Shown piece by piece: positions 27,001-40,300 of a stretch of DNA of 64,000 nt. This DNA is from Fasciolopsis buskii. Taxonomy: Eukaryota; Platyhelminthes; Trematoda; Plagiorchiida; Fasciolidae. The stretch is from the NCBI GenBank assembly GCA_008360955.1, contig LUCM01004968.1, forward strand, positions 291,488 through 355,487, read 5' to 3'. Position 1 is the first letter of the stretch; each line of letters begins with the position of its first letter. A program made the translations under genes and the position numbers. The notes beneath the pieces were generated by a model. The model searched no databases. It saw only the letters and a list, made by a program, of their open reading frames with translations, and was not told where the DNA came from.

Positions 27001-30000
27001 AAACAAAGATTTGTCTTGGTCCAGATCATAGCAACTGGTGTGGCCGTAAATAGCACAGAGAAATTGGGGGCTAATTGTTGAAAACTGGACAATATTTAGT
27101 TGTTATTCCACAACCATTTCTTGATTTTTTATCGCATCAAAAAGTGAGAATCAACAGCCGACTCCAAAGGTTGATACTTGCATTAGAACTGTCCGTTCGC
27201 GGACGGCTATCGTAAAAGTGGATGGTGTTTTTAGAAGACGGACCTAAATGTTACCGATACTCATACCGTGACTTTGATTTAGCCATATCGGAATTTCTTT
27301 ACTTATCTACAACTTTACTGCTGATTATTACCTCATTATTTTTGATAGTGGCAATATATGAAGGATAGCGCATGTGAGGTGTTCTCGAAGGTCCATCCCA
27401 AATTTTTGCCTATAAGAATCGCGTGAAGTAACGTGACTAATCCTGCATTTGTATTAACGACCATTCATAGATGCCTACTATTCACTGCTGAACGCCATGT
27501 GTCGGGAATGTGCCAACAGTTCGGAGGATTTCGTGTTACTAGAAACCAAAGAAATTCTGGACAGACAAGCTCATCGATATAATCAGGCGGTCAAAGGTAA
27601 GCGCAAAAGTGCGAAAGTGATATGGGCAGGTAACATAATTGGACGACTGTATAAGATGTCACTACAACGGGAAATGGACAGTGACCAATTACTAATGGGG
27701 CTAGTAATGAGGTGATTAGACGGTTTACGGAAAGACGTTCTTTTGGGTGGGGCGGTGACTGGTGCTTGTGCACGTTACCTAACCGGTAAAGCGATGGTCA
27801 GTATGGACCTCTTGCTCAAGTACTACGGCTGTAAACTGCATTATGTTAACCCATCTTGATCTGATTTGGAAACTAACCATTGTGTAATTGGGATAGCGAT
27901 AAACATGAGTCTTCGGCATGTGACTTTACTAGATCGGAGGAGAACGCTGGTCAGTGTGTGTTGTTGTCTGTCTGTTCTAACTATCGGCTCATAATTGCGA
28001 GAGGAAAAAAGCCCTTACGATCAGAGACTTTGCATACAGAAGCATCAAATATCCCGAAAAGAGACAGGCCTCGTATGGTCTACAATCCGTCGTGATACAA
28101 TGCAGATCTCATTTACTAACCTGGCGCTGTTGCTTTCCGATAAATTTGGCAAGCAAGTATTTGTTGAAGAATGATCCATCGAGGATCGAAACGTCCTACA
28201 ATTTTTCTGACGTAAGCTCCTCTGGTATTCAGCATTATAATTCACATTTCCTTTCTGCTTTATTTTGTACAAAATGTTCCAAAGTATTTTGTGAAAACCA
28301 CGTTAGGAGGATCACCTGACCTGATCATGAAACCACTTGCCAGTTCATGTGCAACAATGGCGCTACTTACGTATCATGGCAGGGAGCACGATGGGGGACC
28401 TATCAGGTTGATTTATGCACAGAGGCAGTGGAAGCCATAAGCAGTTCCATTGTTGCTCACTTGACCGAAACCTGTCATTCAGTTGACCTTCGCAGTAATC
28501 AGCATCCCGCAATTTTCATCCGGCGCAATTTTTAATGATGTGAACTCCCAAAACCGTTTGCCTCTTGGGATTGGCAATGTTCGCGCAAACAGGAACAATT
28601 CAAGTATTCCAGATTTTGTGACTGAAAGTTTGAGAATGTGACGGTGATAAACCCCAGCTGTCAATTCTTACGTAACTCGTTCACTATTTCTCGGCCAGGT
28701 TGGTTTACCTTCAAAGGACCAGGCATGTCCCCCATCCCACTGTATCTCACCTAGATGAATGCCACAACTTCAACCTATATCGTGTGCCTTTCTACCAACA
28801 TCTTTCGCACAAGTCTGATCGGGTTTCAGAATGAATTCATCCGGAACACGCACATGCACATCGGTTGAATATAAACGAGGTGCCTGTGTTTTCGCGAACC
28901 TGCGACACTTGTGGCACTGCCATGATATTCGGCTTTCCATCTGGCGAAGGGTGACTTGGCCTATTTGTGTTCACCATGCCCGGCGACTTTCCGTTTTCGA
29001 TCACCGATGTCTCCGAAGCAATGCCCGAGTTTGGTAGGAACATTAGATGAGCAATGGTGGGGTACATTGTCGTGTGTTGGGTGTAGACCGTCGTCCTCGG
29101 ACTGAGATAACCGCTCTACGTATTGTATACGCCTATCCGTCGTCTACCTGTTCTTGCTCCTTTTGCACGTGCTAGATGAAGCTGGAAGAAGCGACGTGGC
29201 GGTCGGGCTATGACTTAGCGTAGAGGTATGAAGAAGTTAGTTTCGGCTTTGGCCTCGGTTGGTGCTTTCGGATTTCTTGATTGGGTCCCAATAGATGAGG
29301 ATTGTTGTTGGTTGAAGACGCTTCGAGCCGAAATCGATAGTGAGAATACTGTAAATCCTGTTTGTACAGCTTATCCCTTTCAAAAATAATCCAAAACGAC
29401 CAGAAACATCACATAATGTGTTCGGTGGAAACACGAAAAATAGCTGGTACATGTTCTTTGCGTAACATTCTATTTCTACGTTGTTGCGTCAACACCATGA
29501 TTGTTTTCACTTCGGTTTACATAGATACATATATATATATACATATATAAGTATATATATAAGTATATATATATATATATATTCAGCAATTGTAAAATTT
29601 ATTAGTTATGGAATTTCTTTTTGTTTTTCTCCACAGCGGAACTGGAAAAGGCACGAAAGATGCGGGAAGCAGCAAAACGAACAACAACACCAGACAGTAT
29701 GGAGCCGTAAGTGGAGATACGCGCGGTTGAAGACAATATGTGTGGCTTTTTAGTCGACCAATTGTATGACACATTTTGTATCCTGTTGAATTTTCAAAAT
29801 AATCGTGAATTTTATGGAATAATTCACCATGTGATACCATCGTTCAACTCACCATTGAGAAACCATGGAAACACCGTATAGCTGTTTGTTTATTCTTCTC
29901 TTCAAGTCAAATTAATTTAGGTATATTTCAGTTTTTTTGCAATGAATGTTTATGAGGAACAATGACATAATGCTTGTGAAATTTAATTAAAAATCAATTT

Positions 30001-33000
30001 GTATTTCAACTTTAAGGCAGTTTCACAGTTTTGAAGGTATCCGACAACAGACAAGGTGACATGCGAGAAATGAAAATACAATACAACGGTATGTAAACGT
30101 GTAGCCAAATAGCCGATTGAATTTTGTTCGTATGGAGAATGTAACTCCGTCTTTCAGATATTGATGGATGTCTGAATACTATTATTACTGACCATAAGAT
30201 GTTTTCACATCGGAATTTGATTGGATCACCACTAGAATGCAAGGATGATGAGGCCATTTATGCGTCAAAACCTCTATTCGTGGACAATTTTCGTCGGTTA
30301 ATCAAGGACAACTTTCGTAAAGCGGCACACGGTTATAATTTCTTTGTTTTTATTTTACGTAGTATCTTATATCTAACATAAATTATGATGGTATCCACAC
30401 AGTGAACTAAATGGGTGTGCCATTGTAATTCAAAGTGTATTACATGAAACTGGTAAATTTATTCATCAATAAACCAAAAGAAGAGTGAGGTCCGTGCGGA
30501 ATTATGCAAACAATTCGAAATTTTAAAATTCACTAAACCTGATTCGATAGGGGAAAATATCAATTTTATTACCTCGAAAAATGCGTTTTTGGCATTTGTA
30601 CGTTTGTTGGCGGATAATTTGATCTGTTTTAGGCTTATCTTATTTCTGCTTCGTTTGTACACAGAACATCGATCCACAATTGGATTGCGCGTTATGGTTT
30701 GCGTGCACAAGAATTACGCTTGTTGGATCTCTTGGCTCCTGTCGCGGTTCCACTTCGGCCAACTTACGTCCCAGCTCTAAAACGTTGCGTGACCTCGGAA
30801 GTTTTGCGGCAAACTATGCCGTTGGCTGTGATCAGCAAATCCAAACCGTCCCATGCACCGCCAAAAGTGCGTTTGGTCAATCCGCAAGCGATTGACTATC
30901 CGAAATATGAAAGGCAGCTACGCGTCGCACTGAGACGCATCGAGAAGTGAGTTTTCTCCACGTTCGACAACTTAGGTCGTTTGCGATTTTGACGTGTCTC
31001 TCTATCGCTTGGTAAAACAGCCAAACAGTCCAAACCTGTAAAGGAAATTTCTCAATTCCGTGGGGTGTAACGGTCCATTTTACCTGCTAAATCTAATAAT
31101 TTCAATTAGTACACCTTTATCTTTCCAAAACCAGCTTAGTTTTCTGTCAGCGGTACGCGTTCAGAAAATCGTTAGACAAAAATGGATTGATAGAGGAGTT
31201 AACACCAATGTATGAGCTGTTGAACAGTACGAAATCAAGAGCTCTGGGATTAGTGATATTCGACTATATCTCACCGATGAGTTGAGCGAATTTAAAGTAC
31301 AGTCTTCCCGAAGGGTTTACGGCGTATTCAGTGACCGCGTCAATTCGGAATTATGTCAAAATCGTTGGGATTTTTGTTAAGATATTTGGAATGGAATGGA
31401 ATCATCTCTCTCATCCGACCTCCCAAGAGCGCACCTGTTCGTAGATTGCAAAGCAGTGCACTGATAATCAATTCACCCTACAGTACGCCCACACAAATGT
31501 GTCCCTGTAGGATAAATACATAAATATAAACGGGATTCCAATAAACTAGTTGAGTGGCATTTCCAAGTAGTTTCGACATAATGCCGAATAGTTCTGACAT
31601 AGTCCCGAAATAATGTAGGAAGTGATATAGCAGGGTGTTTGTTAACATCGGATGAAGGCAAATCCTATCTGTCCGTCGTAGAAGTAGACTGGTTTGCAGA
31701 AAATTGTCTTTGACTTCACGAAACCAAGTAACCCAAAAGATCCGTAGTATGCAGCAGTGATGGTAAGCCTATGGTCCGGAATAATCTCAAATGGCTTCCA
31801 GATTAAGGCGTTCGAACTGCATTCATGCGCTCATCCATCTGGGTTCGAGATCATGGTGAGCGCGTGGATATGAACTGATGATGGTTCGAAATACACGGCG
31901 AAACAGGTCTAGTTGTTTCAGTGCTTTTCAGAAGTGATGTGAACGGTGACACTGCATGGTTAATCACTTAATAGTCACAACTCATCTTTCTATTGAGATC
32001 TGTCGAGTGACAAATCGTATCATGGTGTTTAGGCTTTCAACTAAGAAATTGTTCATTATGGGAGGCGATCGCTAGGTTAGCAATGACCTCATAAAACTAG
32101 TGACAAGAGGGTATCATTGCATGCCTAAATGGTCGGTAGCCAGACAAAGTGAACACAAGGTGAACCTCGACCGCCTACAAATTGATCGCTTTTCCAGTCT
32201 CCATATGCAGTTGATATCTAAACGGATGTTTTGTTCTCTATTAAATTCTTGTTGTTGTAAGTCGCAAACGAAATCGATACTGACATCTTGATGGCAACAG
32301 TTCCATAAGATAGTTTTGAGAACATCAGATCCAGCGATCCCGAGACCATGAAATGCACCAGACCTGGCCTACTTTACTGAACACAAAATAACGCTATCGA
32401 ATTTCGGACCCACACTACGCGAATATAATATTCTCATTTTATGAGTTCTCTTGCCAGATATCTCATTTCTCATTGTAAAACTTATCTCTTGAGTTAAGCC
32501 ATTGAATGATATTGAATTTTTTGTCATCAACGTTAGTAAATTAGTTGAGATCATCGAAGAGTTTTTGGACAAGAAGCAAGTAAAGCGTCTTCGTGCTGAT
32601 ACAAATTTGGAAGGGATTTCAAGATGGCGTAATCGTTTGTGTTGGTATCAACATCGTACGTTCATCTTGGAAGCATTCCGTCGGTCCGGTTGGCCGTTTC
32701 CATCAGACGAGCTTCAGTGTCTTACCAACGAGCTAGACAAGGTAAGCGGTAACGTTTACTATTCTGGTTGTCGCATGATTATTTTCATTTGACTTATGCG
32801 ACTGGTGACAGCATTGCCAGCTGACCATCCTCCATTCAAAAGTCATGATCATCATTTTTCTTGTCAAGCTTTATTATAACGTTTCTTTATCATTAGAAAA
32901 ACCGTAAACAATGAAGATAACCGTAAGCTAAACTTGAGATTGCTTTTCACTCTCTTCAGTTCTATGATTTGGAACTGATGTCCATTTTCTTAGAGCTTCC

Positions 33001-36000
33001 TAATAACAGTGCCACAGAACCCCCATGGGATTTTAATCTGCGTCCAAGCTAGTACAGCAATACAAATCGGTAGGTATAAAAACTGTCACTCCTAAGTGGA
33101 TAGTACTTATATGAGTACTAATTTCGAGAAAAAAACTTGTTCCTTTTTTCTGCTACCAAATCAGCCTGAAGTTGTGAGGAGCGCACATATAAGACCGTAA
33201 TGCTTGAATGTTTAGCTGCCATGAGAGTATGGCTCACACTATTAGTGTACATGTTCGGACGGTCTTGGAGCTGTGGTAATTCTATCTTTCGTACAAATCT
33301 TGCCAATAGTAGAACAAACCACCAGAGACGCCCCAAAGTAACTTTGTCCCATCGCTGCAAACCGATGTTCGTTGGGTTCTTCTGCGTGTCCATGTTGCCT
33401 TTATGCATTAATTTAGAAATTAATTATAGCTCCAAAAGACAATAAGTACAATCCAAGATACTATTCGGCACAAAATTCCCAACAAACAGATAGGTAGTTT
33501 CGGTATATCGGATGGTGAAACTTGAACACATCCAAGATTACAGAGTTTACTAATTCGGGTTTGTAATGTTTCTGTTCCAGACGTGCTTTCAGCAAAGCAT
33601 GTAGTTATCACGATTGAATCTACACAATTTCAATTTCAGGGAGCCAAATATTTGTTACAATCCCTTAGACTGAAACAGGAACGCCAGTCTGCGAATCGAA
33701 ATCCCACGGAAGCGACACAACATCCATGTGGACATGTGAAACAATAAATGTTCTTGTTTTTCTATCCGACATTCATCAAAATTCCAATTAGCTCTTTGTG
33801 ATATTTTCAGACTGCTCAGTGACCATAAATACGAATGTGCTTAAGACTCTGAGATCATGAAATGTTCATTTTCTTTGTCATTGATCTCCATATTTCACTT
33901 TACATGCTACATCTGTGATTCGTTTCTTTCTTGTTTTAGTCAGACATCACGGAGGTAGAGAGTTCCCCAATGTTCTCAATTGAGTTTCTAATTTTTTTAT
34001 TGTTTACTACGTTGGCTTCCAACTTCCGGTTTTCGTTGTTTGTAGTCATTTCTTACGGATTTGTTGTTGAAATGTTTGCAATTTGCTCGCCGTTTGGTTT
34101 GTTCTACGTGTCATATGTTGTCAGGCTTCTCAGCTAGTCAATGGATCGATGAATAATAGAGTATTTTCAAACCTAATATATTCACCTCCGAGGTTGATTT
34201 CGTCGTAGTCTGTGGTGCAGTTTAGCGGCTACGTCGAAAAGCAGTTTTCATTCATCTAGGTGACGGTTTGGCTTGGAGTTCAGTCGGGGTCAGGTCAAAA
34301 CGTAATACGGACCAATGGTCTAATCCCACTGAGATTTGTCTGCGGGGTCGAACTGCTCAGCGTGAATCACGTGGCCTCGGTAATGGGATCCATGATTCAG
34401 TCGCGGGTACTTTATCTTGGGCAAACTGGAGTGATTTTAATTTTGGTCGGATTTCACAAGGTGACTTCGGTTTTTTCTCGCTTAGTCAAGTAAATCAGGC
34501 TGGGTTATTAATCGTCTTATGATTGCAATGGATTAAGTAAAGCCGTGGTGCTAACGGACGACGGAAGATGAATTGAATGGTTCCAAAGTTTATGTGATTG
34601 TGAAAGCACAGAGACTGGCATTCACGTGGTCCAATTGTGATACATTTGATTCTGCGATACTATCTCCTGCTACTGGGTATGTCGGCTTCGTAGCTGTCTT
34701 TGATGACAACCATGCACGCGTTACGATCTGCAACAGGGTTTATACGCAGTAAAATCTCGTTGTTGGGCCAGTCGAGTACTCCGAAAACCGACTAATGACT
34801 TAGCCGATCTATACCCGCTCTAGTTCTCCTTACCCGCATCCTCAGTTGGCTTGCTGAGCAATATTTCCAGTCTGAGCAAGACGACGATATACCGCTTCCT
34901 TGATAAGTTCTGCTTCGGGTAATCAGAGGATATGGTTCTGGTCATTGTCGATGACTTCGTTGGAGAGATGGGGAAAGTTATTAGGTATTCATGCAGTCTT
35001 AAGGCACGAGGTACAGTCTGAGGTACTTCGTACCACTTAATTTTGGCGATATAGTGGAGGTGCCGGAGGTCAGAGCTCCATTGCATTTTCATTGTTCACT
35101 ATCAGTGGCCAACTCCGCGAAAATGTAATGACTGGGGGTACGGCAAGGTGACAGTTGTGCAACTCCGAAGGGGGGCTTATTTCATTTTGAGGCCATGGTG
35201 TTTTGTGAGGTTGTAGGGTTACCGTCTTTGCGCAGTCTGGCCGGGCCTTTTGTTTGGTTACTAAAACTTAAGTACTCGAGGTAGTGTAGGCTTACCAAAC
35301 ATTTGTCATTTACTTGGATGGACGGTGTTGGGGCTTCAGAAGATCTGAAAAATTTTGTTTTCTAGTTGTCGATCACCAGACTAACATCCTTGATTTTACA
35401 TCAAATAGTTGAGAACCGACTGCAGTGTTCCGGGATCTTCTACTAGCAGTCAGTGAATTCGTGATCAGAAATGCAAGAATTGCAGCCCTCGAAAATTACG
35501 AGGAGTTCTACCTATTATTGAGTTCGAAGCCTATCCGAATATGATTGATGATAGAAGGAAGCCTTGACAGGCTCTGAATTTTAGTGGGAACTGAAAATCC
35601 TTCGCTGTCGATGCGAACGTATACATGTGTTGACGAGTGATACGAACCTAACAGTGCGATTTATCTTCTCGTCATCCCACCGGTTTGCTTTTCAGCATAC
35701 GCCATAGTGACTGTTTGTCAACGGGGTCAAAAGTTGCGTAAAATTAACTGAATTTTTCAGTGGCAGATTACTGGGATTTCAGGCGATGTTCTAGAATTCT
35801 TTCAAATGTACAGACTTGGTTAACGTACTCAGTTCATCAACGTAAACTACATCGGTTGGGACGTTTTTGTTCATCCCGAACAGTAACGAAGCATCCTAGG
35901 TGCTTTAGCCATTTTTATTTAGGAGTCTGATGTCCTTTGGTTCTCAACGATAGTCTTGTTCTTTTTTGTATAGGGCGTAGAATAGAGGTTCCCCGTCCAT

Positions 36001-37354
36001 GAGAGAATTATTGGTATGTATTCCAGATATGATCAATTAGCATGTCAAGTGGCATCAGTGTCTTTAGACAAAAAATTTGAGTATCTCGCATGAAAGGCCG
36101 TCCTCTGCCATTGGCCTCTTGTTTTTCATTGTATGGACAACGGAGATAAATTCAGACTAGGGAACAGTGTTGTCCAATGACATTGCACAGATGGACTAGA
36201 TGACAGAGCAATTGAGCAGATGACCAGTGTTCGACCACTCTTTGATGCTTTTATTCACATTCCTGTATGATGTGACCACTACCGTCACGTAAGTTGGGAG
36301 TATAACGTTGCATCTGCCCCGAAAAACGTTCCTATGAATGCGGTTTATAATCTCCAACCAACCTCATATGCAGGCTTTCTTCGCTGTTCTTATCCTTTGT
36401 CGTTAACCTCTTTTGTTAGCGAGACGACCGTGTACATCATTTCCAGGAAAATGTTGCAAGCAATAAAAGGCAGCCAAATGGAGAAATTGACCGGCGGTGG
36501 AAGGACTGGAACTCGAAGGTTTTGATAATGGGATGAGTTGTGAAGTATCGCTTTCCTAGTCTTAGCGCAACGGTCTAGTGTCTCTGCGGAGAACCTAGCT
36601 CTTATTTGCCAATTTTCCTAGCTGTTTAGGAGCATTTTGGTTCTGTTCTTTGCTCCTCTATTCCACCGTCCCTGTCCGTCACAAATATTTTGCATTCAGT
36701 TACGCCTAACAAAGTTGATAGTTTCCGGGAGTTTTTAATTTACTAATCTCGTCTCTCCAATGCAGATGAGATTTCTGTCATGCTAAAACGTGAATCCTTG
36801 GACGAACGCGTAGTTTCGTGCGGCGCGTGAAGTTGGTTTTACTGGTTACTCTGTCGTGATCCATAGTGCCCATCGAGAACGCATCAAGCATTAGTGTATG
36901 TAGTGAGCTGTCCTACAGCCACTGCAGCATGTCTTCTTAATGTTGAAAATGGATATTAGTGTGAGCCGACGACTGAGATCCGCAAATGCTATCAAGCGGT
37001 CACCATATTCCCATCCTATACCGAGACCCTGTACCCGCGGTGTCGGGCGCACTCATTTTGTCCTTTGCGGGTGTTCCAATTTCCCGCACATAGCAGAATG
37101 TCGCGTCTGAGATTAGGATTGACTATATTCTGCAGTGCGTTGTAGAGGAATTCCGCAATTTTCAGCTCAGCATGTAATCTTAGGGGTCAAACTATAGTAA
37201 CTAGCACGTTAAACGAAACGCTTTTGAATCATACAATGGCGATTCATGATGAAATTGATTCCCAATAGAATAATGGAATGCGGGCGTGATTGTTAATGAA
37301 AATTGCAGTTCTTTTAAGCTCGGAATTGCCCACTGGTCCATTATCATGTGATTG

Positions 37355-37395
<41 letters not shown>

Positions 37396-40300
37396 GGGTG
37401 CCATATCTGAGCGTGTGTACTTCAGATTGACGTTCTGTATCGCTTTCATGGTCGTGCAATGTGTGCATGATGTTGCAATAGCTACCAGGATGTTTCCCAT
37501 GCCCTAAGCTGCTTTGTGGGTTTGTAACATTGAGTCCAAGTCCATACCTTGCGTTCGGATCATCATGATCACTCCAAAAGCGCAGAGTGCATTTCTTAAG
37601 AAAAAAGCCGCAGCATACCGTGGAGGGAAATCTATGTATGGTCCACAGTGTTACTCGGCTCTTGTCTGAGATGTCCTCCCTAGCTCAGGAAATTTTCTAT
37701 AGTGTTGGTCGATTACCGGAGGAGTGGTATATAACCAGTTCGAGGCTTCAGACGAGCCCATGGTGATCTCGATGCATACCTCCCGCTGGCTCTCCCGGAG
37801 CTCTTCCTGTCATGTGGTATAAGTGACTGCAACCCAGGTACCCATGCAACACCTCTGTAGCCTTTGGGTGCTATAGATACGGTCCACTCATATAGCGGCA
37901 CCCATCTTCACATGGTGGATACGGTGTCAATGGAATTCTTTGGCTTTTATTATTTTCAGCCAGGTTTGAATCGCTTGTCCAACGGTTTACCGGAGTGTGA
38001 TCGCTTATGTAGATCTCAGCCTCTTGGAGCCACGGATGAGTCGAGTAAACGTTAAGTCTAAAGAGATGAAAAATATCTCATGAGAAACGACAGTCTACAA
38101 ACTCAGAGAGGCTATTCTCTTTAGGTACCCCATACACCTATATGCTTTGTCTCGAATAAATTTCATGACATTCCAAAGCCCATGTGATTATCTGAAGTTA
38201 AATTTATCAATGGGCTGGACGCTTTCGGTCTAAAGATTTTTTCGTTGGTATTTTACTTCCTGTCTGTCAGTTGACACCATTTTTATAGGCTACTGCAACT
38301 TGAGTTTGATAATCCGTTTTTGCTTGGTCCGATTTCAATGGATTACTCGTGATTGTCACTGGCGTTGCCACGAGGGTTGATATTCAATAAAAGAGGCATG
38401 GTAACAGAATGAATAACTTACAATTGTGTCAACTGCTTGTAAAATAGTGACTTATTTTTCACTGTTTTTTCTCCGTTTCAATTTTCTGCATCCGTTCCCA
38501 TCAAGGTTTAACCAAATTTGTCTATTCTTTAACCGCGACCTACAGTCCTTTGGTCCCGGTCCATAATCCTTTAGCTATTTACTTCACTTTGTTAGCCTAG
38601 GCTCGTATTCCTTTGTCATCGACGTACAAACTCCAACCATACTATTCACTCTAAGACAGTCGGATCAATATTTATCAGACTATTCTGAAGTAAAATATTG
38701 CTGAATAAGTTTATTTATTTATTTACAAAGTTGATATCACACTACCTCGTAAATAAACGAGGCGTGATTATCGTATGCTGCACGTTGTAATTGTATCAAA
38801 TGGTGCACCGAAAATCGAGAATCTCAACGATGCATCCATTTGCCAAACTGTTTGGCATATCCCGTGAATAAGCTTTCACATTCAAAAACTAAATTAATGA
38901 CAAAGCCAGTCTATTTGGATCTACTGAGTGTTTCTTTCACAGAATTGAATCAGTCACTGTACGGTGGAAAGAAATGAATTTGGTGGTCGTTAATTAACTG
39001 TACATCCAGAATCCTTCAGTAAACTGACGTGCGGGCAAAGACGAAGACCACTTGAACGTCCACCTGTGCCGTAGCAAGAGACGAAGAAAAACTAGATAAA
39101 AGTTTACGTAACTTTTGTGTGGCATTCTCACCTGCAGATGTCGGTGGCAAATGAGCATGCTAACACGTCGAAGTTGTTTGTAAAAATCTCCCGATTACTT
39201 GCTGCTAGTGTGCTGGATTGATGACATATTTGTTTGACTGACTTCACTCTCAGCGCAAAAACCTCGAGCCATCCGGTTAACCTACCTCTCGGTAAACACT
39301 AGACTCAAGTTTCGCTTGTGTCAGAGTTCATTATCGGTGCGCACCTATCATCACACTCGGGGGTTGAACCTGGCCCTTCTCATGGTAGGCGTGTGTGCGC
39401 TACTATTGTGCCAACCGAATAGCTGGGTAAAATCTGTTCAGGCGTCACCTTCAGTGACATCCAAAAGTCCTCGTTAGCTTCAAAAGGGAACAAGGTAGCT
39501 GTCTCGTTAACTCCAATCGGATGCCTCCCAGGAAACGAGGAAGTAATTTCACGGTCGATAGGTGTAATAACTCGGCATGTTTTGATCTTATGGATGAGAT
39601 ATTTGACAACTTTCAAATCATTAGCCCTGATGATTGTATGTACAGTATTTATTCGTAAATTTGCCGCACTGATGAAACCATATGGTGTTGTCTTTGTATT
39701 CGAGATAATGCTAGGCATAGCGTTACTTGCTTGCAATGTCTATATGATCCTAATCTCAATGACTGGAACGGCACATATCAACAATACTCGTGAACAACGA
39801 TGTCCGGGACGCTGTTTCCCTAATTAGATGATCCGAATGTAACGTAAACTGTAGATTCTTTCATCCTCCCAAACTCTGTCAAAAGTCATGGCAAGATAAA
39901 ATAATGAGATTGGAGATTACTGTATTTTTTGGCTCACCTTAGAGGAACTTCAATGTGGATACCCTGACCGTTCAAGGATAATTCACTATCGTTACTAATC
40001 ATATTGCAACATTTAAAACGATTTTAATGAACAGCTGGGACTTTACGATCGCCAGATTTCATTCTTCACCAAACTCTGCCGCACAAATCTCTGTAAAAAT
40101 TATATTTCAGTATCCGGTGGCTTCAGAATACCCCATATATATTATATATATATATATTATATATATGGCTTGCAAAAGGTGGTATGGCTAAAGTATGTGC
40201 TTCGAGGTTAAAGGACAATGGATCCAGAGCAAAAAATCACTAGCTTCGGTTTAAGCATGATGGAGAAACGTACAGCACGTAGTGGGTAAATTCTGTGCTC

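Larger units (their letters stand above)
22664..27470 (+). other. Intron 11
   Basis: gtgcgt...catag, phase 1, or starting at 22634 with the other donor. Holds a SINE at 25119-25364, an AT-rich tract at 25039-25080 and a short perfect hairpin at 24952-24974. The open frames at 23358-23594 and 23982-24281 have no recognisable domain. Confidence 0.65.
27597..29636 (+). other. Intron 12
   Basis: gtaagc...cacag, phase 1. Contains an RTE-like LINE 3' fragment and a (TA)n tract close to the acceptor. Confidence 0.75.

Noticed and set aside
34260..34522. Overlapping plus-strand frames of 77 and 84 codons
   Set aside because: No domain, no splice signals consistent with neighbouring exons, and two competing frames. 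Likely chance or decayed repeat.
37201..37500. Minus-strand frames with poly-Ile or poly-Tyr
   Set aside because: The runs are the (AAT)n microsatellite read in two frames, and the flanks belong to a decayed LINE region.
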